Source: Porodaedalea pini (lineage: Eukaryota > Basidiomycota > Agaricomycetes > Hymenochaetales > Hymenochaetaceae). From it: DNA of 64,000 nucleotides. Numbering within the stretch: the stretch's first letter is position 1; each line of letters begins with the position of its first letter. The position numbers were made by a program, and so were the translations under genes. The notes under the pieces are model-generated. The model was given only the letters and a program-made list of their open reading frames with translations. It did not search any database and had not been told where the DNA came from. Positions 1-10,970 of this stretch are shown in pieces. The DNA lies in assembly GCA_002794775.1 (NCBI GenBank), contig NBAY01000023.1, positions 62,001 through 126,000 on the forward strand, given 5' to 3'.

Positions 1-2
1 CA

Positions 3-407
3 GTCACCACTCGCGTCTCTTTGCCTATGAGCTGTTCCAGCTCCTCGCCGATTTCACCAGCAAGTTTTGGTCGCGAGGTCCTTGAAGCCTTCAGATACAA
101 GCCCATCGCAGAATTGAACTCTTCTACACGCACGATACCGGTGATCGATATCATTTTGGACTCCAAAGACGGTGACTCAGGCGTATCATCTAGCCCTACC
201 ATTCAGAGGGTTGCACGCAAGACAGCGACTGTGGCTAAACGTCCTGCATTGTTGAAACATGAACTGAAAGTTCTGGTTCCTGCATCCGACAATGAAGACA
301 ATGAATCCGCTGTGTCGTCCAGACCAGTTACTGGGAAACGCGTGCACTCGGCCGAAAGTGACATCAACGGAAGCGCAAAGCGTGCTCGGAAAGCTGGATG
401 CCGTTAG
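3..407 (+). CDS. C-terminal part of an unrecognised nuclear protein (5' partial)
   Basis: The reading frame is open from the window edge to a TAG at 405-407, so the true start is probably outside; the first in-frame ATG is at 27. The 130 or so visible residues are Ser/Thr-rich and low in complexity. They end in a Lys/Arg-rich tail (GSAKRARKAG) that resembles a nuclear localisation signal. No domain is recognised. The composition resembles the tail of the gene at 1436-3096 (acidic/Ser-rich, then a basic C-terminus), so the two may belong to the same loose class of hypothetical proteins. This is an inference from composition only. Confidence 0.4.
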   Translation, partial: VTTRVSLPMSCSSSSPISPASFGREVLEAFRYKPIAELNSSTRTIPVIDIILDSKDGDSGVSSSPTIQRVARKTATVAKRPALLKHELKVLVPASDNEDNESAVSSRPVTGKRVHSAESDINGSAKRARKAGCR

Positions 408-1435
408 ATCTACACTATCTTGACATCATGTTTTTTTTTCATGTATGGAGCGCCTGGAGTGCCCCATGTCTTACATTCCTATTATATGAAAGTAAGGCTC
501 CGTACAGTATTGAGTGCGGTAATGGAGCATTGTTTGAGAACTTGATCTCGTGTGCATATTTACATGATGTGCTTAGGCATTTTGTTTTGAATAGAAGAAA
601 AAAGACACTCTTGTTAGTCCTTTGTGGAGTGCGTGGCTCTAGTAAGTGGTCAGAATGGTTTATATTTCTTGATACTGATCACTGCACTGTCGTCTAGTAA
701 AACCCGCCGAATGTACCGCAATTATTCAGTACAATTCGGGCCCTCCTGTCCACTGCCCGCCGCGCTCCCAAGTTGAGAGATGTGTAGAATATCTTACTGG
801 ACAGCAAAGTCAATGCTTTGCTTGCGCTTTCAGCGGAAATGCGCTACATCAGGAAATTTGAAGAAGGATTTGTAATTATATTTGATATCACAGAAGACGC
901 TCTCTTAATCCGAGCTGAGTCAAAAACATCTCTTTCATTAATATGAAGTAGCTAATATGGAACCTAAAGAGTCTGTTGGCAATTCACGAACAAAACTAGC
1001 TTCTGTCTAGTGTAGTACTTTGTCTTGCTACGTTCGTTCGCCGAACATGTACTTTCGTATCAGAGTTGTACATGATCACCTTCTGTTGATGTTTGGGATC
1101 ATGTACGAGAAGTCCTCTGTGTTGCGTCAGCGGAAATTTGCAATGTATCTGAATATCAATGTACAAAAGAGGAAAGAAAAGAACTGTTGTGTTCAGGACA
1201 CTTGAGTGGCCACCGCAATTTGGGCCTGGCAGGTGGCATGCAACTGTATGTCTTCCCTTTGTTTAGGCCCGCTAATTCACAAATGCGCTTTATCAATCAA
1301 GGCTTTGTTTGTGTGGCTCTTCGGTAGTATGTGGTGAAACTAAGCATAGAATGTGGCCTTCGTAAGATTTTTATACTCTGCTCGAATTGATGCACTGACA
1401 CCTCTCCACAACCACCAGACTTCCTGTTTGTCAAT
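408..1435. other. Intergenic stretch, nothing recognised
   Basis: About 1 kb of AT-rich sequence between two hypothetical genes. Short ORFs occur here but have no introns, no recognisable domains and composition like non-coding DNA. No RNA gene, repeat or terminal inverted repeat was noticed. Confidence 0.5.
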
Positions 1436-3096
1436 ATGTCCTCTTCTACAAATGTTTTAACTGCGATAGAGACAGCAAAAAAGAAGTGGGACAAGTTCAC
1501 CAAGGAGGAGCTAGCCTTCATATCAAGATATAAGGCAAAATTCTTTGCCCTCCCTCACGAGCAACATAGGAATGCGGATGTCGGTGCTTTCAAGAAGGAC
1601 TTTGCGGAGGCCTTTGTTCAGCACTTTGGCTTTACAAGTGATGTTGACCAGCATAGAAGGGTGCGTTTCTGATTATCCAGAAGTCACCGGTCCATTACTA
1701 ACTTAATATAGAGAGCTATTCGTAAACTCTCAAATATCAAGAGGGACTACAAAACGAAGGGTATCGCCCCTCCTGTACCTACAGTCAGCAAGAAGGATAC
1801 GGCCATTCTCACTGATTTTTTTGAAAAGCATGCCTCCCGTAAGATCAGCGGAAAGGACCTTTTCATGCGTGAGAACAAGGAGTTGATCGACAAATGCGTC
1901 GCGGACATCAAGGCCTCCACAGAAGGAAGCAAAAGGGGCCTTGATGCTACAGTAAAGAGGGATGTATACAATGCGTTATCCGAGGAGAAGAAGGCTGAGT
2001 ATGACTGTCGTGCAAACGAGGAGAATGGGGAGAGCTCCAAGGCCCTCATGGACGATTTGAGTGTCGAGATGGTAGCAGAGTAAGTTATTCAACCAAGCGT
2101 GAATGTTCAACATGGTTAATGATAACTGTTAGAAACCAGAACAAGCTTAAGGATGCAATTTCTACATTTATATCCTCACTCAGTGGCCGAAAGAATTCAT
2201 TTTCTGTCGGAGACGCCGTTTTCTCTGTGCATTATGCATTTATTTCTGCTGCTGATGGAAGCATGAAGACTGATTCGTACGTGTTCCTGAAGCATTCTCA
2301 CAAATTTACTGAGCTAACGCATCGTGCAGCGTTCATACTGTCTTCAAAGGAGCTTCCTTTGAAGAAAGTAGGCATTATGAGAAAAGCCGAGTAAGAAAGT
2401 CTTGGAAAGCTTTTGCAAAAGAAATTCTTCTGAAGCCAAACACCGAGTCCTGCGGTGATACGCCAACTAACAATTGTAGTTTGGCCACATCCGATCACTC
2501 TACACCAACCCCTGAGCCCGAACAGTCACATCGCTTGTCTCCGTCTGCAGATATGTCTTACGTATCCTCAGTGCCACCTGAGCCTCCCATCCCCCTAGAG
2601 AAAGGTGCTGAAGAACAATCATCACTGCTGCTTTCATATCAGGAAAACGTTTCGATCGAAGATGAGGCTCAGACCGAAGACACGAATTTTTCACAGTCTT
2701 CGATGACTGCGATGATTCCTATGGAAAGCGACAGTGGGGGCACAGCGAATCATCCTGAAGCCTATGCAGACCCTGATCATGAGTCTGAGGGAACACAGCC
2801 TGCTTCCATGCTGCAGACCGAGTGCAATGTGCAAGTCTATTTGTCGAAGGCAATATCTGCGGATGCGGAGTCAATTTCAGAATGCACATTAAACTCGGAG
2901 CCAGTCAAACAGACGAGGAAGCGTAAACGACAGAGTGCAGAAGGTGAACAACTACGAAAAAGCCATCGAAAGCTGGTTCTCCCGTGAGTTTTTCTTAATG
3001 AATTCACTGTCCTATTAACTAACTTGGTCTAGTTCCAAGCCAGACGTTGACTTTCCGACTCCTAAGAAGAAACGACCGGCACGAAAAAGACGATAA
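1436..3096 (+). CDS. Multi-exon hypothetical protein with basic C-terminus
   Basis: I join the exons 1436-1660, 1712-about 2081, about 2131-2392, about 2480-2985 and about 3033-3096. Two of these joins were checked: the donor at 1661 with acceptor AG at 1711 keeps phase, as does the GTAAGT donor near 2082. A CTAAC-like branch site precedes the first acceptor. The product would be about 460 residues. The first 150 are Lys/Glu-rich helices (KKKWDKFTKEELAF at the start). The third quarter is an acidic Ser/Pro-rich segment, and the end is strongly basic (KKKRPARKRR), suggesting a nuclear protein. No known domain is recognised. It lies just outside the left inverted repeat of the giant transposon. 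It could be a host gene or a leftover of another element. Confidence 0.55.
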
Positions 3097-3165
3097 GTTA
3101 CATTGAGGTATTTTCCTCAGTATGTGCAAGCACTAGAATGGATCGGCCTCCTCAAATAATAATTT

Positions 3166-3381
3166 GAACTGTTCTTTCGCAATCATCCTTCCGTTTCCGA
3201 CTTCTTATCACTTCAATGCATTTCACCTTCCTGTGAACAGTTCTTTTTTTCCCACTTGCTGAACACTTCTACATGTTTTCCGCTCTTTCTGTTCCGATCC
3301 TCTCATGAACGGTTCACAGTCTTTGTCCTTTATATAATTATTTCTTTGTGTTTTGTGGAACTGTTCTATTCCGAATAGTTC
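3166..3381. repeat. Cluster of palindromic GAACNGTTC motifs
   Basis: Perfect matches to GAACNGTTC occur at 3166-3174, 3235-3243, 3307-3315 and 3358-3366, with a one-mismatch copy at 3373-3381. Half-matches follow at 3428 and, inside the transposon end, at 3516. The spacing is 50-72 bp. The cluster lies between the stop of the preceding gene and the left inverted repeat. It may be a binding-site array for a dimeric protein, but this is inferred from the palindromic form alone. Confidence 0.5.
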
Positions 3382-3481
3382 AAATTTACGTAGTATATTT
3401 TCATGTACAAGTACTATTACTTAGAATAAACTGTTCAACTCATTATGAGTTGTCTGTTCAACGGATAAGCTATGGTGCCTG

Positions 3482-4112
3482 TTAGGGCTTAAATTAGCAA
3501 TCCCATGTTAGTTTTGAACAGTTGTGATGCATTTAATGCTTGGCCTTGTGCATGGCCACTTTATACATACTAGGCAGCTGCTACTCTTTGAATATTATCA
3601 TAGATTCAGCTTCACTGGATATTTGTATGACAACAGATATGATATGGCTACACATCTCTAGCTTTGAATATAAGGAAAGTCCTCTTTTAATCTCTATATA
3701 GCATGACCACAAGTAGAACTTTGAGAAATGATGACCTCAGTGATAACAACAGAGATTGAGCCTCTGTAATTTATAGAATACACCCATGTTCTTAATTATT
3801 ATGATTTAGAATACCTAGGAATGACTTTAACTGATAAGTATATGTATCTCATATCTATGGGGATAGCTCAGAGATAATAACCCAGGGATAGCCCAGATAT
3901 AAATACAGAGGGATAGCCCAGACATAATTTCATAGGGATAGCCCAGAGATAATAATGCAGGGATAGCCCAGAGATAATAATCAGGGATAGCCCAGAGATA
4001 ATAACTCAGGGATCGCCCAGAGATAATAATCCAGGGATGGCCCAGGGGGAACTTATTGTAATAAATAACACAAAGATCATAGCTTCTAGTACAGTAGACC
4101 TTGTTTGTACAT
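3482..4112 (+). repeat. Left terminal inverted repeat of the giant KDZ element
   Basis: This 631-bp arm matches the reverse complement of 20094-20801. The match covers single-copy sequence, a 25-bp minisatellite, and a shared inner segment ending near GTACATA at 4112. The right arm is 77 bp longer because it has about three more minisatellite units. Confidence 0.85.
3859..4047 (+). repeat. 25-bp minisatellite in left inverted repeat
   Basis: About eight tandem copies of a unit built on GGGATAGCCCAGAGATAATA, with a variable last few bases (CCCA, ATGCA, CTCA and others). The same array in reverse complement sits in the right arm with about eleven units. The array has therefore changed copy number since the two arms separated. 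Confidence 0.85.
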
Positions 4113-4332
4113 ACATTATGCTACACCAGCACTGTCAAAACTACACTGCATGACTTTGAAGGCACCAGAGTTGCATCCTAAATTAAACTGCATGTGCAAA
4201 GGGCTTTGAGTCACCCTCCTTTCCTCATGATCCACCACCAAGCCCTTGCATGAAACATTCAATGCATTATGAAGAACTATTAGGTCCACTTTCAACACTC
4301 AGAGGTTGAAGCTTTGTGTAAACCCTTATGGA

Positions 4333-4734
4333 TTACAGGATTTTAAATAAACCTTGTCAGTGTGCATTTCAGAAAAAAAAAGTTATGTGCCTCCCAAAGC
4401 AGAATCTGCTTTTTTGGGTGGGGACATGTCGTGGATTTGTTTGCTAGCTCTGTGTCATGCTCTCAAAAGGTGGATAACGTGAACAGCAGATGTAAAATAA
4501 AATGGAGAAAGTGGGGCCTTCAATATAGCAGAGTATTTTTCTCTTAAAAAATCCTTGAAAATGTGGTCTAAATACTTTGACTTGTCTCAACATCATTTCA
4601 ATATTAATGGCGAGCTCGTTGTGTAAATTCACAATGCACGTCCTCACCCAAAAAGGCAGATTCTTCTTTGGGAGAGTGCACAACTTTTTTTTTTCTGAAA
4701 TGCGCACTGACGAGGTTTATTGAAAACCCTGTAA
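4333..4734. mobile_element. Palindromic MITE (about 400 bp) nested in the KDZ element
   Basis: The segment begins TTACAGG and ends CCTGTAA. The two halves are imperfect reverse complements throughout, for example GTCAGTGTGCATTTCAG near 4358 against CTGAAATGCGCACTGAC near 4696, and the inner CAGAATCTGC/GCAGATTCT pair. It has no coding capacity. No clear target duplication was found, so the exact ends are tentative. Confidence 0.6.
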
Positions 4735-5836
4735 CTACAAAGTATTTGACTGACATGTCAAATACAGCATCACTGATGTGTCAAACACAGCATCACACAA
4801 TAAATTGGAATTATTTACAACTATATATCAGCATATAAATAATCATCTTCGTCAAAAGTCTCCATGTCATCAAGAAGACCTGTTGCAGCATTGTCATATT
4901 GTTAGGGTTGGGCGAATATTCCAATTCTTTAACCACAAAGGTGTTGCCTTCCGGACTGTATGGTCCTCTGAGTGGTGTGTTACCGAGATGACTTTACTTA
5001 TCTTTGACCAATCCCGTAACCAGCTTCTCCTTCGCTGCCCTTATCAGGTGGAACCTGAGGTTGGTATTGAAAGCACTTAGTTACAGCAGATAGGGGAGGT
5101 AATGCCCTAGAGGGTCAAGAGACGTTTGGTTATGCTGCGATGTTGTCTAGGAGGCAAACTGCAAGGCTTGGCGTAGCCGAGATGCACTCAACCAGACTTG
5201 GTTCTGTGGACAATGAGAGGAACCTTCTAAGCGTGGCGTAGCCGAGGGTCTACTCAATCAAAGTCAATCCTTATTCAACTTGGGACAAATCCTCAACCCA
5301 GTATGGGGCGGACTCGTTATTCAACCAAGGAGGATATTACACAGTGGTAGTTATAGATGTAGAGGTAGAGGTAAGAAGTAGCAGTGTTCTGTAACCTTCT
5401 GAAAGGAATGTAAAAGCGATAGAGAATGGGGATCTGGGGTGCTAGTTACTTGGCCTTATATAGCCTACTGAATTTCTAATTTCTTTACGTTCTGTCCAAC
5501 CAGATACCCTTCCGTCTCCTTCCTATGTTTCAGGTGGCCGCAGCACTTGGCTGCTGCGGTGGGGATGTATGCACATGTACTCCGTCCAATGGTTTTCTTG
5601 CATTCTGCAATTTAGACTGCGGTGTGAGTCACGTGATGTCATGACCCGCGCGCTCGGGTGAGTACATCACTGATTCGGTAGTCGGGCTCCCGCGTGCTCC
5701 ACATGCTTTGGTTTAATTAACTTCCTGCTTCTCCCAGGTGCTTCTATATCGGGGCTTTACTTCCCTGCTTCTTGAAGCGTCTTCCTCGGTTGTGGCACTG
5801 CATAGCCTATCGGGTGTCATTGCTGTGCTCGGGTGT
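4735..5836. other. Non-coding spacer inside the KDZ element
   Basis: About 1.1 kb with no supported gene. A short imperfect direct duplication (GTCAAAYACAGCATCAC) lies at about 4757-4797. The last 300 bp become more GC-rich before the converging small ORF. Confidence 0.45.
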
Positions 5837-6484
5837 TCACTCCTCCCATTCAAATCCATTGGGGATAACCATGTGGACCCATGGGTTATTCTTGGATTGC
5901 CATTCAGTGTCAGGTCCACTCGGTGATAGGGCTGCTCCGCCGAGACATGTCTCCATTGTGAATGGTGGGTCATGTGGTCCTAGGGCTAGAGTGATCTTGA
6001 ATGTTCGTCTTCGTGACACATGTTCGAATTCGTATAGCGTAATCGTGCCTTGATGCTTTATGTCCCTGAGGTATGCCCAACAGTGCTTGAGTGCTGTTGT
6101 TATATGTATTGGTATGTCATTCCCTTGTACTGGACTCGGGGTAGGTATTCGTATCATCATCTTGCAGTTCCTGCATTCTTCGTGTGGCTCCTTATTGTAT
6201 TGGATGACTGTATCCCATTTGTAGTTCTCCATGCCATGTTCTTCTTTACTGATATGGACTTTATATGTCTTGGCATCTCGATAGTAGATTGCCTGTCCTG
6301 TTTCAAAGTATGGGGATTGGCCTTCCCACTTGTGTGCTCGTAATGTGATGTCCTGGTCCATTAATCCTATTGTCTTCAGGAGTTCTGGGACCTTCTGTGC
6401 TACGTTCTGTAGTAGCATGCACTTGGTGCATTGAGGATCAACCTCCATTGGTTGTCCTTTGCTTTCTTGACGTTTGTGTGCCAT
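5837..6484 (-). CDS. Small intronless hypothetical protein with two CxxC pairs
   Basis: A 215-residue ORF starting MAHKRQESKG. It has CTKC at about residues 18-21 and CRNC at about 100-103, which could bind one zinc ion. Aromatic and basic residues are spread through the rest (WEGQSPYFETGQAIYYRD, HCWAYLRDI). I recognise no family. It starts inside the 3' end of the neighbouring hypothetical gene, in a different frame, overlapping it by 85 bp on the same strand. It could be a real overlapping gene, a 3' exon of that gene reached by splicing, or a chance ORF. Its length and residue mix favour coding. Confidence 0.4.
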   Translation of the reverse strand: MAHKRQESKGQPMEVDPQCTKCMLLQNVAQKVPELLKTIGLMDQDITLRAHKWEGQSPYFETGQAIYYRDAKTYKVHISKEEHGMENYKWDTVIQYNKEPHEECRNCKMMIRIPTPSPVQGNDIPIHITTALKHCWAYLRDIKHQGTITLYEFEHVSRRRTFKITLALGPHDPPFTMETCLGGAALSPSGPDTEWQSKNNPWVHMVIPNGFEWEE

Positions 6485-9040
6485 GTCACAAGGTGTGATG
6501 GTGTAGTGTGACTGTGACTGACGGATTTTTGCCTGGGCAAGTATCCGTCAAGATCAGGTGACCACATAATCTGTATGGTCGACGATGATCTGCCTTGATC
6601 GGCGTTTCCAAATGTGCGAAATTTTCCTTTCACATATAGAGATTGTGCAAGATTATGAGATGATGCGTCTGATAACGTAGCTGCAGCAGAAGGGGTGTCA
6701 CAAGAATCTTCAAGCTCTGCAATGAATGCCTCACAATCTCGTAATAAAACTAACTCCCAACCAGTTGTAGTCTTGATCATTGCAAAATCAACGAGAGAAG
6801 CAAGCGGCTTAGAGAGTTCTACAAATCTTGTTCAGCTAGGATCACAGGAAATAAAATAAAATAAAATAGACGACTGACCATCCCTTAAGTCAACAAAGCG
6901 CATCACATCCTCAGAGAGTGGCTCTTCACCATTCTGGATTGCTTTCTGCTCATCAATGATGGGCTTCATGACCTTTTGAATCGCACCAGGGCGCTTTCCA
7001 TTTGACGATTTGAATGATTTCCCTTCGAGTTTCAAGTTTCTCCATTCGAATTTGATATCATTGCCGTCACGATCCTTACCACCACTCATGCCACTGGTTT
7101 CAATATTGTCAGGAATGCCAACAATACCAAATTTTTCTCTCCACAAGAAAGGCAGGATCGGTTTGCCAACTTTGAATGTCTGCTTCGGATCACCTCTTCG
7201 CTTATATAAAAGTTCTACCAATGTATTAGGACGCCCTCATGAATGAAGACAGACTACTCACCTAAGTCTTTCTTCACATAGTGGCCAAATATTGATCGAA
7301 GGCCGTCTTTCTCATTTGCACGAAAATCAAAAATTGGCCGATCCAGCTCATCTGCATTGATGCCACGCTCTTGCAGTTCCGCAGCTCTGAGTAGAAATAG
7401 TACGTCAGTGGTATGAAGGCAAAAAGCCTGTACATATGTCAAAGATCACTCACGTAGCACACGTCTCTAAGTCTCTGGCAAGGCTCGCTGTTATATATGA
7501 AGCTTGCTGTAATGCCTTTTCAGTGAGCGGTATCCCACCAATGAACCCTTTTAGCTTTCCAGCCTGTGCGTTATTCGAGAGATTGACATGACAAGCAAAC
7601 CACAACATTTTTGTTCTCGCAAAATCTCTTGAAGCCTTAACGCAAACATTAGACAAAGTAAAGCATACGAAGAGAAAAGGAAATGAACAAAATTGCAAAA
7701 CTCGTGCAGACCCTTATTACAGATGCCCTCGAGATTTTTGACCGTGTCAATATCAAGTTCATCGAGCTGTTCATTCCAAGAAATGACATCTTCAAATAGC
7801 TTCTCACGATCTTCTTCGTTCATCTTTTTTGCATCCTCGTATTTACACTGTATTTCAGCTCTGTATGTGTCTGCATCATCTGAAAAACTGTTATGAGGGG
7901 TAGTGATTAACATCAGAAAACTACACACCTCTCTGGTCATCGTAAGGCCTGATTTTCTTCGAGTAGTACTTTGCAAACATATTGGACATGTTCACACTGT
8001 GAGAATTTTTGTGTGATACACCGAGCTTGTCAAGAAATGCCCAGACATCCTTGTTTTCTCGATGCGCAATGTCCAAGATATCATTGAAGAGTTTGCGAAC
8101 CTGTGCTAGCCCTTCCTTTGATGGTGGCCCAGGTTTGCAGTGCTTTGCTTCCTTATTCAACTCGGTTACGTCTGAGGATGCATCATGCTTGCGTTTCTTC
8201 GATCGGGATCTATCAGAAGGCAGAGGTACACATCCTTTCCCCTTCTCTTTCCTAGATGCCTTCTTCATATGAGATGAAGTACCTGCCTTGCTTGTTCCTG
8301 GCTGGAGTTCGGCGTCAGCTTCAGAATCTGTCTCATTGTCGCTCAGAGCCTCAAACTCGTCGGATGAAGATGCATCATCAAGAACATCCTCCTCCTCATT
8401 TGGTTGTAGATTGGGGAGAGAGGTGTTGTGCTGATGAAGGACAGGCCCGTTTGAAGCAGGTGGGAGGGGAGGGGCAATAGGATATTCATTGTCAGAGTTA
8501 GATGATGCCTTCTCACTGACTATGTTGACTGAACCACTAGCAGCTGCATCTGAAGGAACAGTGTGTCCTAATGGACAGTCAGTTCGACAATAACTAAATA
8601 ACAATAAAATACATACTTTGACGTATGGCTTCTGTTGACTGAATCAATGCATTCCATGCTGCAGGGTTAACCTCCTTCGACTGAATGAGGGCTGCGAGAG
8701 CTGCAGAAGGGTGAGCATCATCTAGTGTGTTGCATGGCTGTTGTGACAAAGATGGAGCTATCAGAACACGAGGTGGACCTCCTTTGGTCAGAGCTTTCAC
8801 AACAGTACCAGTCGAGGCGATCTTCTGGATGTCCAATGGTATATTTGGTGCACTCATTGCAGGAATTCTGTGCACAGAATGTGGCGGCGAGATGGGCCGC
8901 AGAGTGAATGGCTCATTCCGAATTGAATATGGTGCCCTTGGCCTCTTTCTCTGCTCTCGTGTATTGAAGGGGTCATTTTTCAGAGCCTCGGCACTCACTC
9001 GAAGCATTGGATTCTCCTGAAGGTCATAGCATAAGAACAT
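6400..9040 (-). CDS. KDZ-element hypothetical gene, acidic middle and conserved helical C-terminal half
   Basis: I read exons, in transcript order, near 9006-8629, 8579-7933, 7880-7725, 7648-7446, 7386-7262, 7201-6877 and 6815-6400, with GT-AG introns of about 45-75 bp. The middle is acidic and Ser-rich (EEEDVLDDASSSDEFEAL) followed by a basic patch (SRSKKRKHD). Next comes a more ordered segment containing KLFNDILDIAHRENKDVWAF and HSVNMSNMFAKYYSKKIRPY, then a region with FLWREKFGIVG. I recognise no named domain. The start is uncertain, because the ATG at 9040 lies in what may be an intron. The gene may be continuous with the one upstream (9228-10487), since that gene's stop is a TGA and the intergenic gap is short. 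Confidence 0.5.
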
Positions 9041-9227
9041 TGATCAATAACGTTATACTGTAATATTTCTTACCAGACTAGATGGATTTCTCTCTATAGT
9101 GAGACTTGTATCCCCAAGTCCACCGATACTGTCACGGCCATGCTGGTCATCATGTTGATATGATTCTCACGCCTAGTATTATATACATCAGTGCTGTATA
9201 TATTATATGAATTGATTTACTTGCCTG

Positions 9228-10487
9228 TCACTCAGAGCATTGTGAGTCAACCTGATCATCATCGTTCGCCAGCCTGTTGGAGTGCGATTCCTCAACAATA
9301 TTATCTGCCTCTTCAACTCGTTGATGCACTGCCATATATCTCCTCTTAGCCTCTGCAACCCTTTTGTCAGTTTCCTCACTCAGCCTATCTCGCTGTGCAT
9401 TACGAGCGGAGCTAAGGTACTTCATAGCCGCACGAAGCTCAGCGTGCAGATCTTGCTCTGTCTCAATCTCAGGAACCCCTTGAGTTTCATCATTTGCATG
9501 CTCGCAATGTATTGGCTCGTGCTGCTGCTCAGAAGCCATCGTGGGAGACGTCAACTCAGAGTCCACGCAGACTTGCAGTGATTCCGTTGTGTTTTCCACA
9601 TCGCCAGAAGCCTAGAGATTCATTCATATACTGTAAAGCATAAACGGTGTCAACATGTACATGTCACTCTCCATCCTTCACATCAATATCAACACCAAGC
9701 TTCCGCAACAATGCCTTTGCTCTTAGAACAGATTCACGTGCCACCTTGACTAGGTTCTCCCATCTCGAATACTCATTAACAGCTTCTTCATGAGCAATTC
9801 TCGATATCTCACGCTGTTCCTGGCTCAACGTATCATCAAGAGGAGCAGCAACCGTCACCTGAAGTTCGTTTAGGTAGTCGTTCCGGTTCTTGGTGAGTTG
9901 AAGAACTTCGGCCTCTTGCATATGCAAAACCTCTTGCCTGCACAGCCACTCAGACTCCATCTCATCGTGCTTGAGGTGGGAGCTTTGAAACTCGATGTCT
10001 TCAATGTACTGAGCCTGAGCCGTGCCCTGGTCATCACGGATGGACTGCAATTCAGTCCTTTCAGAATGATCATTGACCGGCTCCACAAGCTTGTACTAAT
10101 GAGCATTATGAAGACAAACATTGAATGATTGACTGACTTTCTCCACTGTATTATCGGGTTCGGTATCCTTTGAAGTCTCTTCTACAACGTCCTCCAATGT
10201 TCCTCTCCCTTTTCTCTTTTTCCCGGCTGCCTTCTTCGGCTTTGAAGTATTAGACTCACCATCCTGTATGCCTAATAAGCAATGTAATCATTCTTCTGAA
10301 TGGATAAGCTCACTTCTTCCACGAGCGCTTTCTTTTTGGACCGTTGCTCTTGCTTTGCAGAAGGCACTTGTGGAGGCGCCTGCGTGATCTCGACATTTCC
10401 TTTCTCAGAGTGAGAGAAGCGTGCGCTAAATGATCGAAAGAAGTACTCACCACCGAGCCTAGCGGACCGACGTGTGCCAACAACCAT
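9228..10487 (-). CDS. KDZ-element coiled-coil hypothetical protein
   Basis: The start ATG at 10487 gives MVVGTRRSARLGG. An intron follows, then a Lys-rich segment (KPKKAAGKKRKGRG). Two long Glu/Gln/Arg-rich helices come next, at about 10086-9664 (HMQEAEVLQLTKNRNDYLNE) and 9599-9228 (LHAELRAAMKYLSSARNAQR). The heptad-like spacing of hydrophobic residues suggests coiled coils. There is no enzymatic motif. The basic N-terminus and coiled coil would suit a DNA-binding or scaffold role, which is inference only. The terminal stop at 9228 is a TGA preceded by GAG, so it too could be an eroded CGA codon that once led on into the gene at 6400-9040. Confidence 0.45.
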
Positions 10488-10970
10488 GCTGGTTGGGAAC
10501 TCTGGAGGACCTTTTCAAAACTACTGCTCAAGCTGAGAAGATATGTGAAATGGGATTTCGTGGTTCTCGTCAGGTGCATTAAATAGGATAAAAAGAATAA
10601 AGTGGCTTATCATGCAGTACTTGACCCATCGGCCATGAAATCTTAGCACGCTGTGGCATTCAGCTCTCGAATGTGGCCTCCAATCTTGACTTACAAGCCT
10701 CATGTTTCACAGGCCTAAGACCATAGCAACTGCAAATCTCAAGCACCAAATTTGAGATGAGGATAATCTGTAAAACAAATCACGTCAGAATGGGAACAAG
10801 GCAAATATCAAGACTGATATGCGTACTGATGACATCTGCGCACATGGCAGGATTGAAGGTTGCACAAACTTGTGGCTCGGAGTGGAACAGTAGAACATTG
10901 TAATAAATTAAATGCTAAGTTATAGTACATTGGTGATTCCAAGATTTCCAGTATGATATGGCTGTCTAAT

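Noticed and set aside
3859..4047. CRISPR-like array of 25-bp repeats
   Set aside because: The units are contiguous tandem repeats without unique spacers, lie inside a transposon end, and the organism is eukaryotic.
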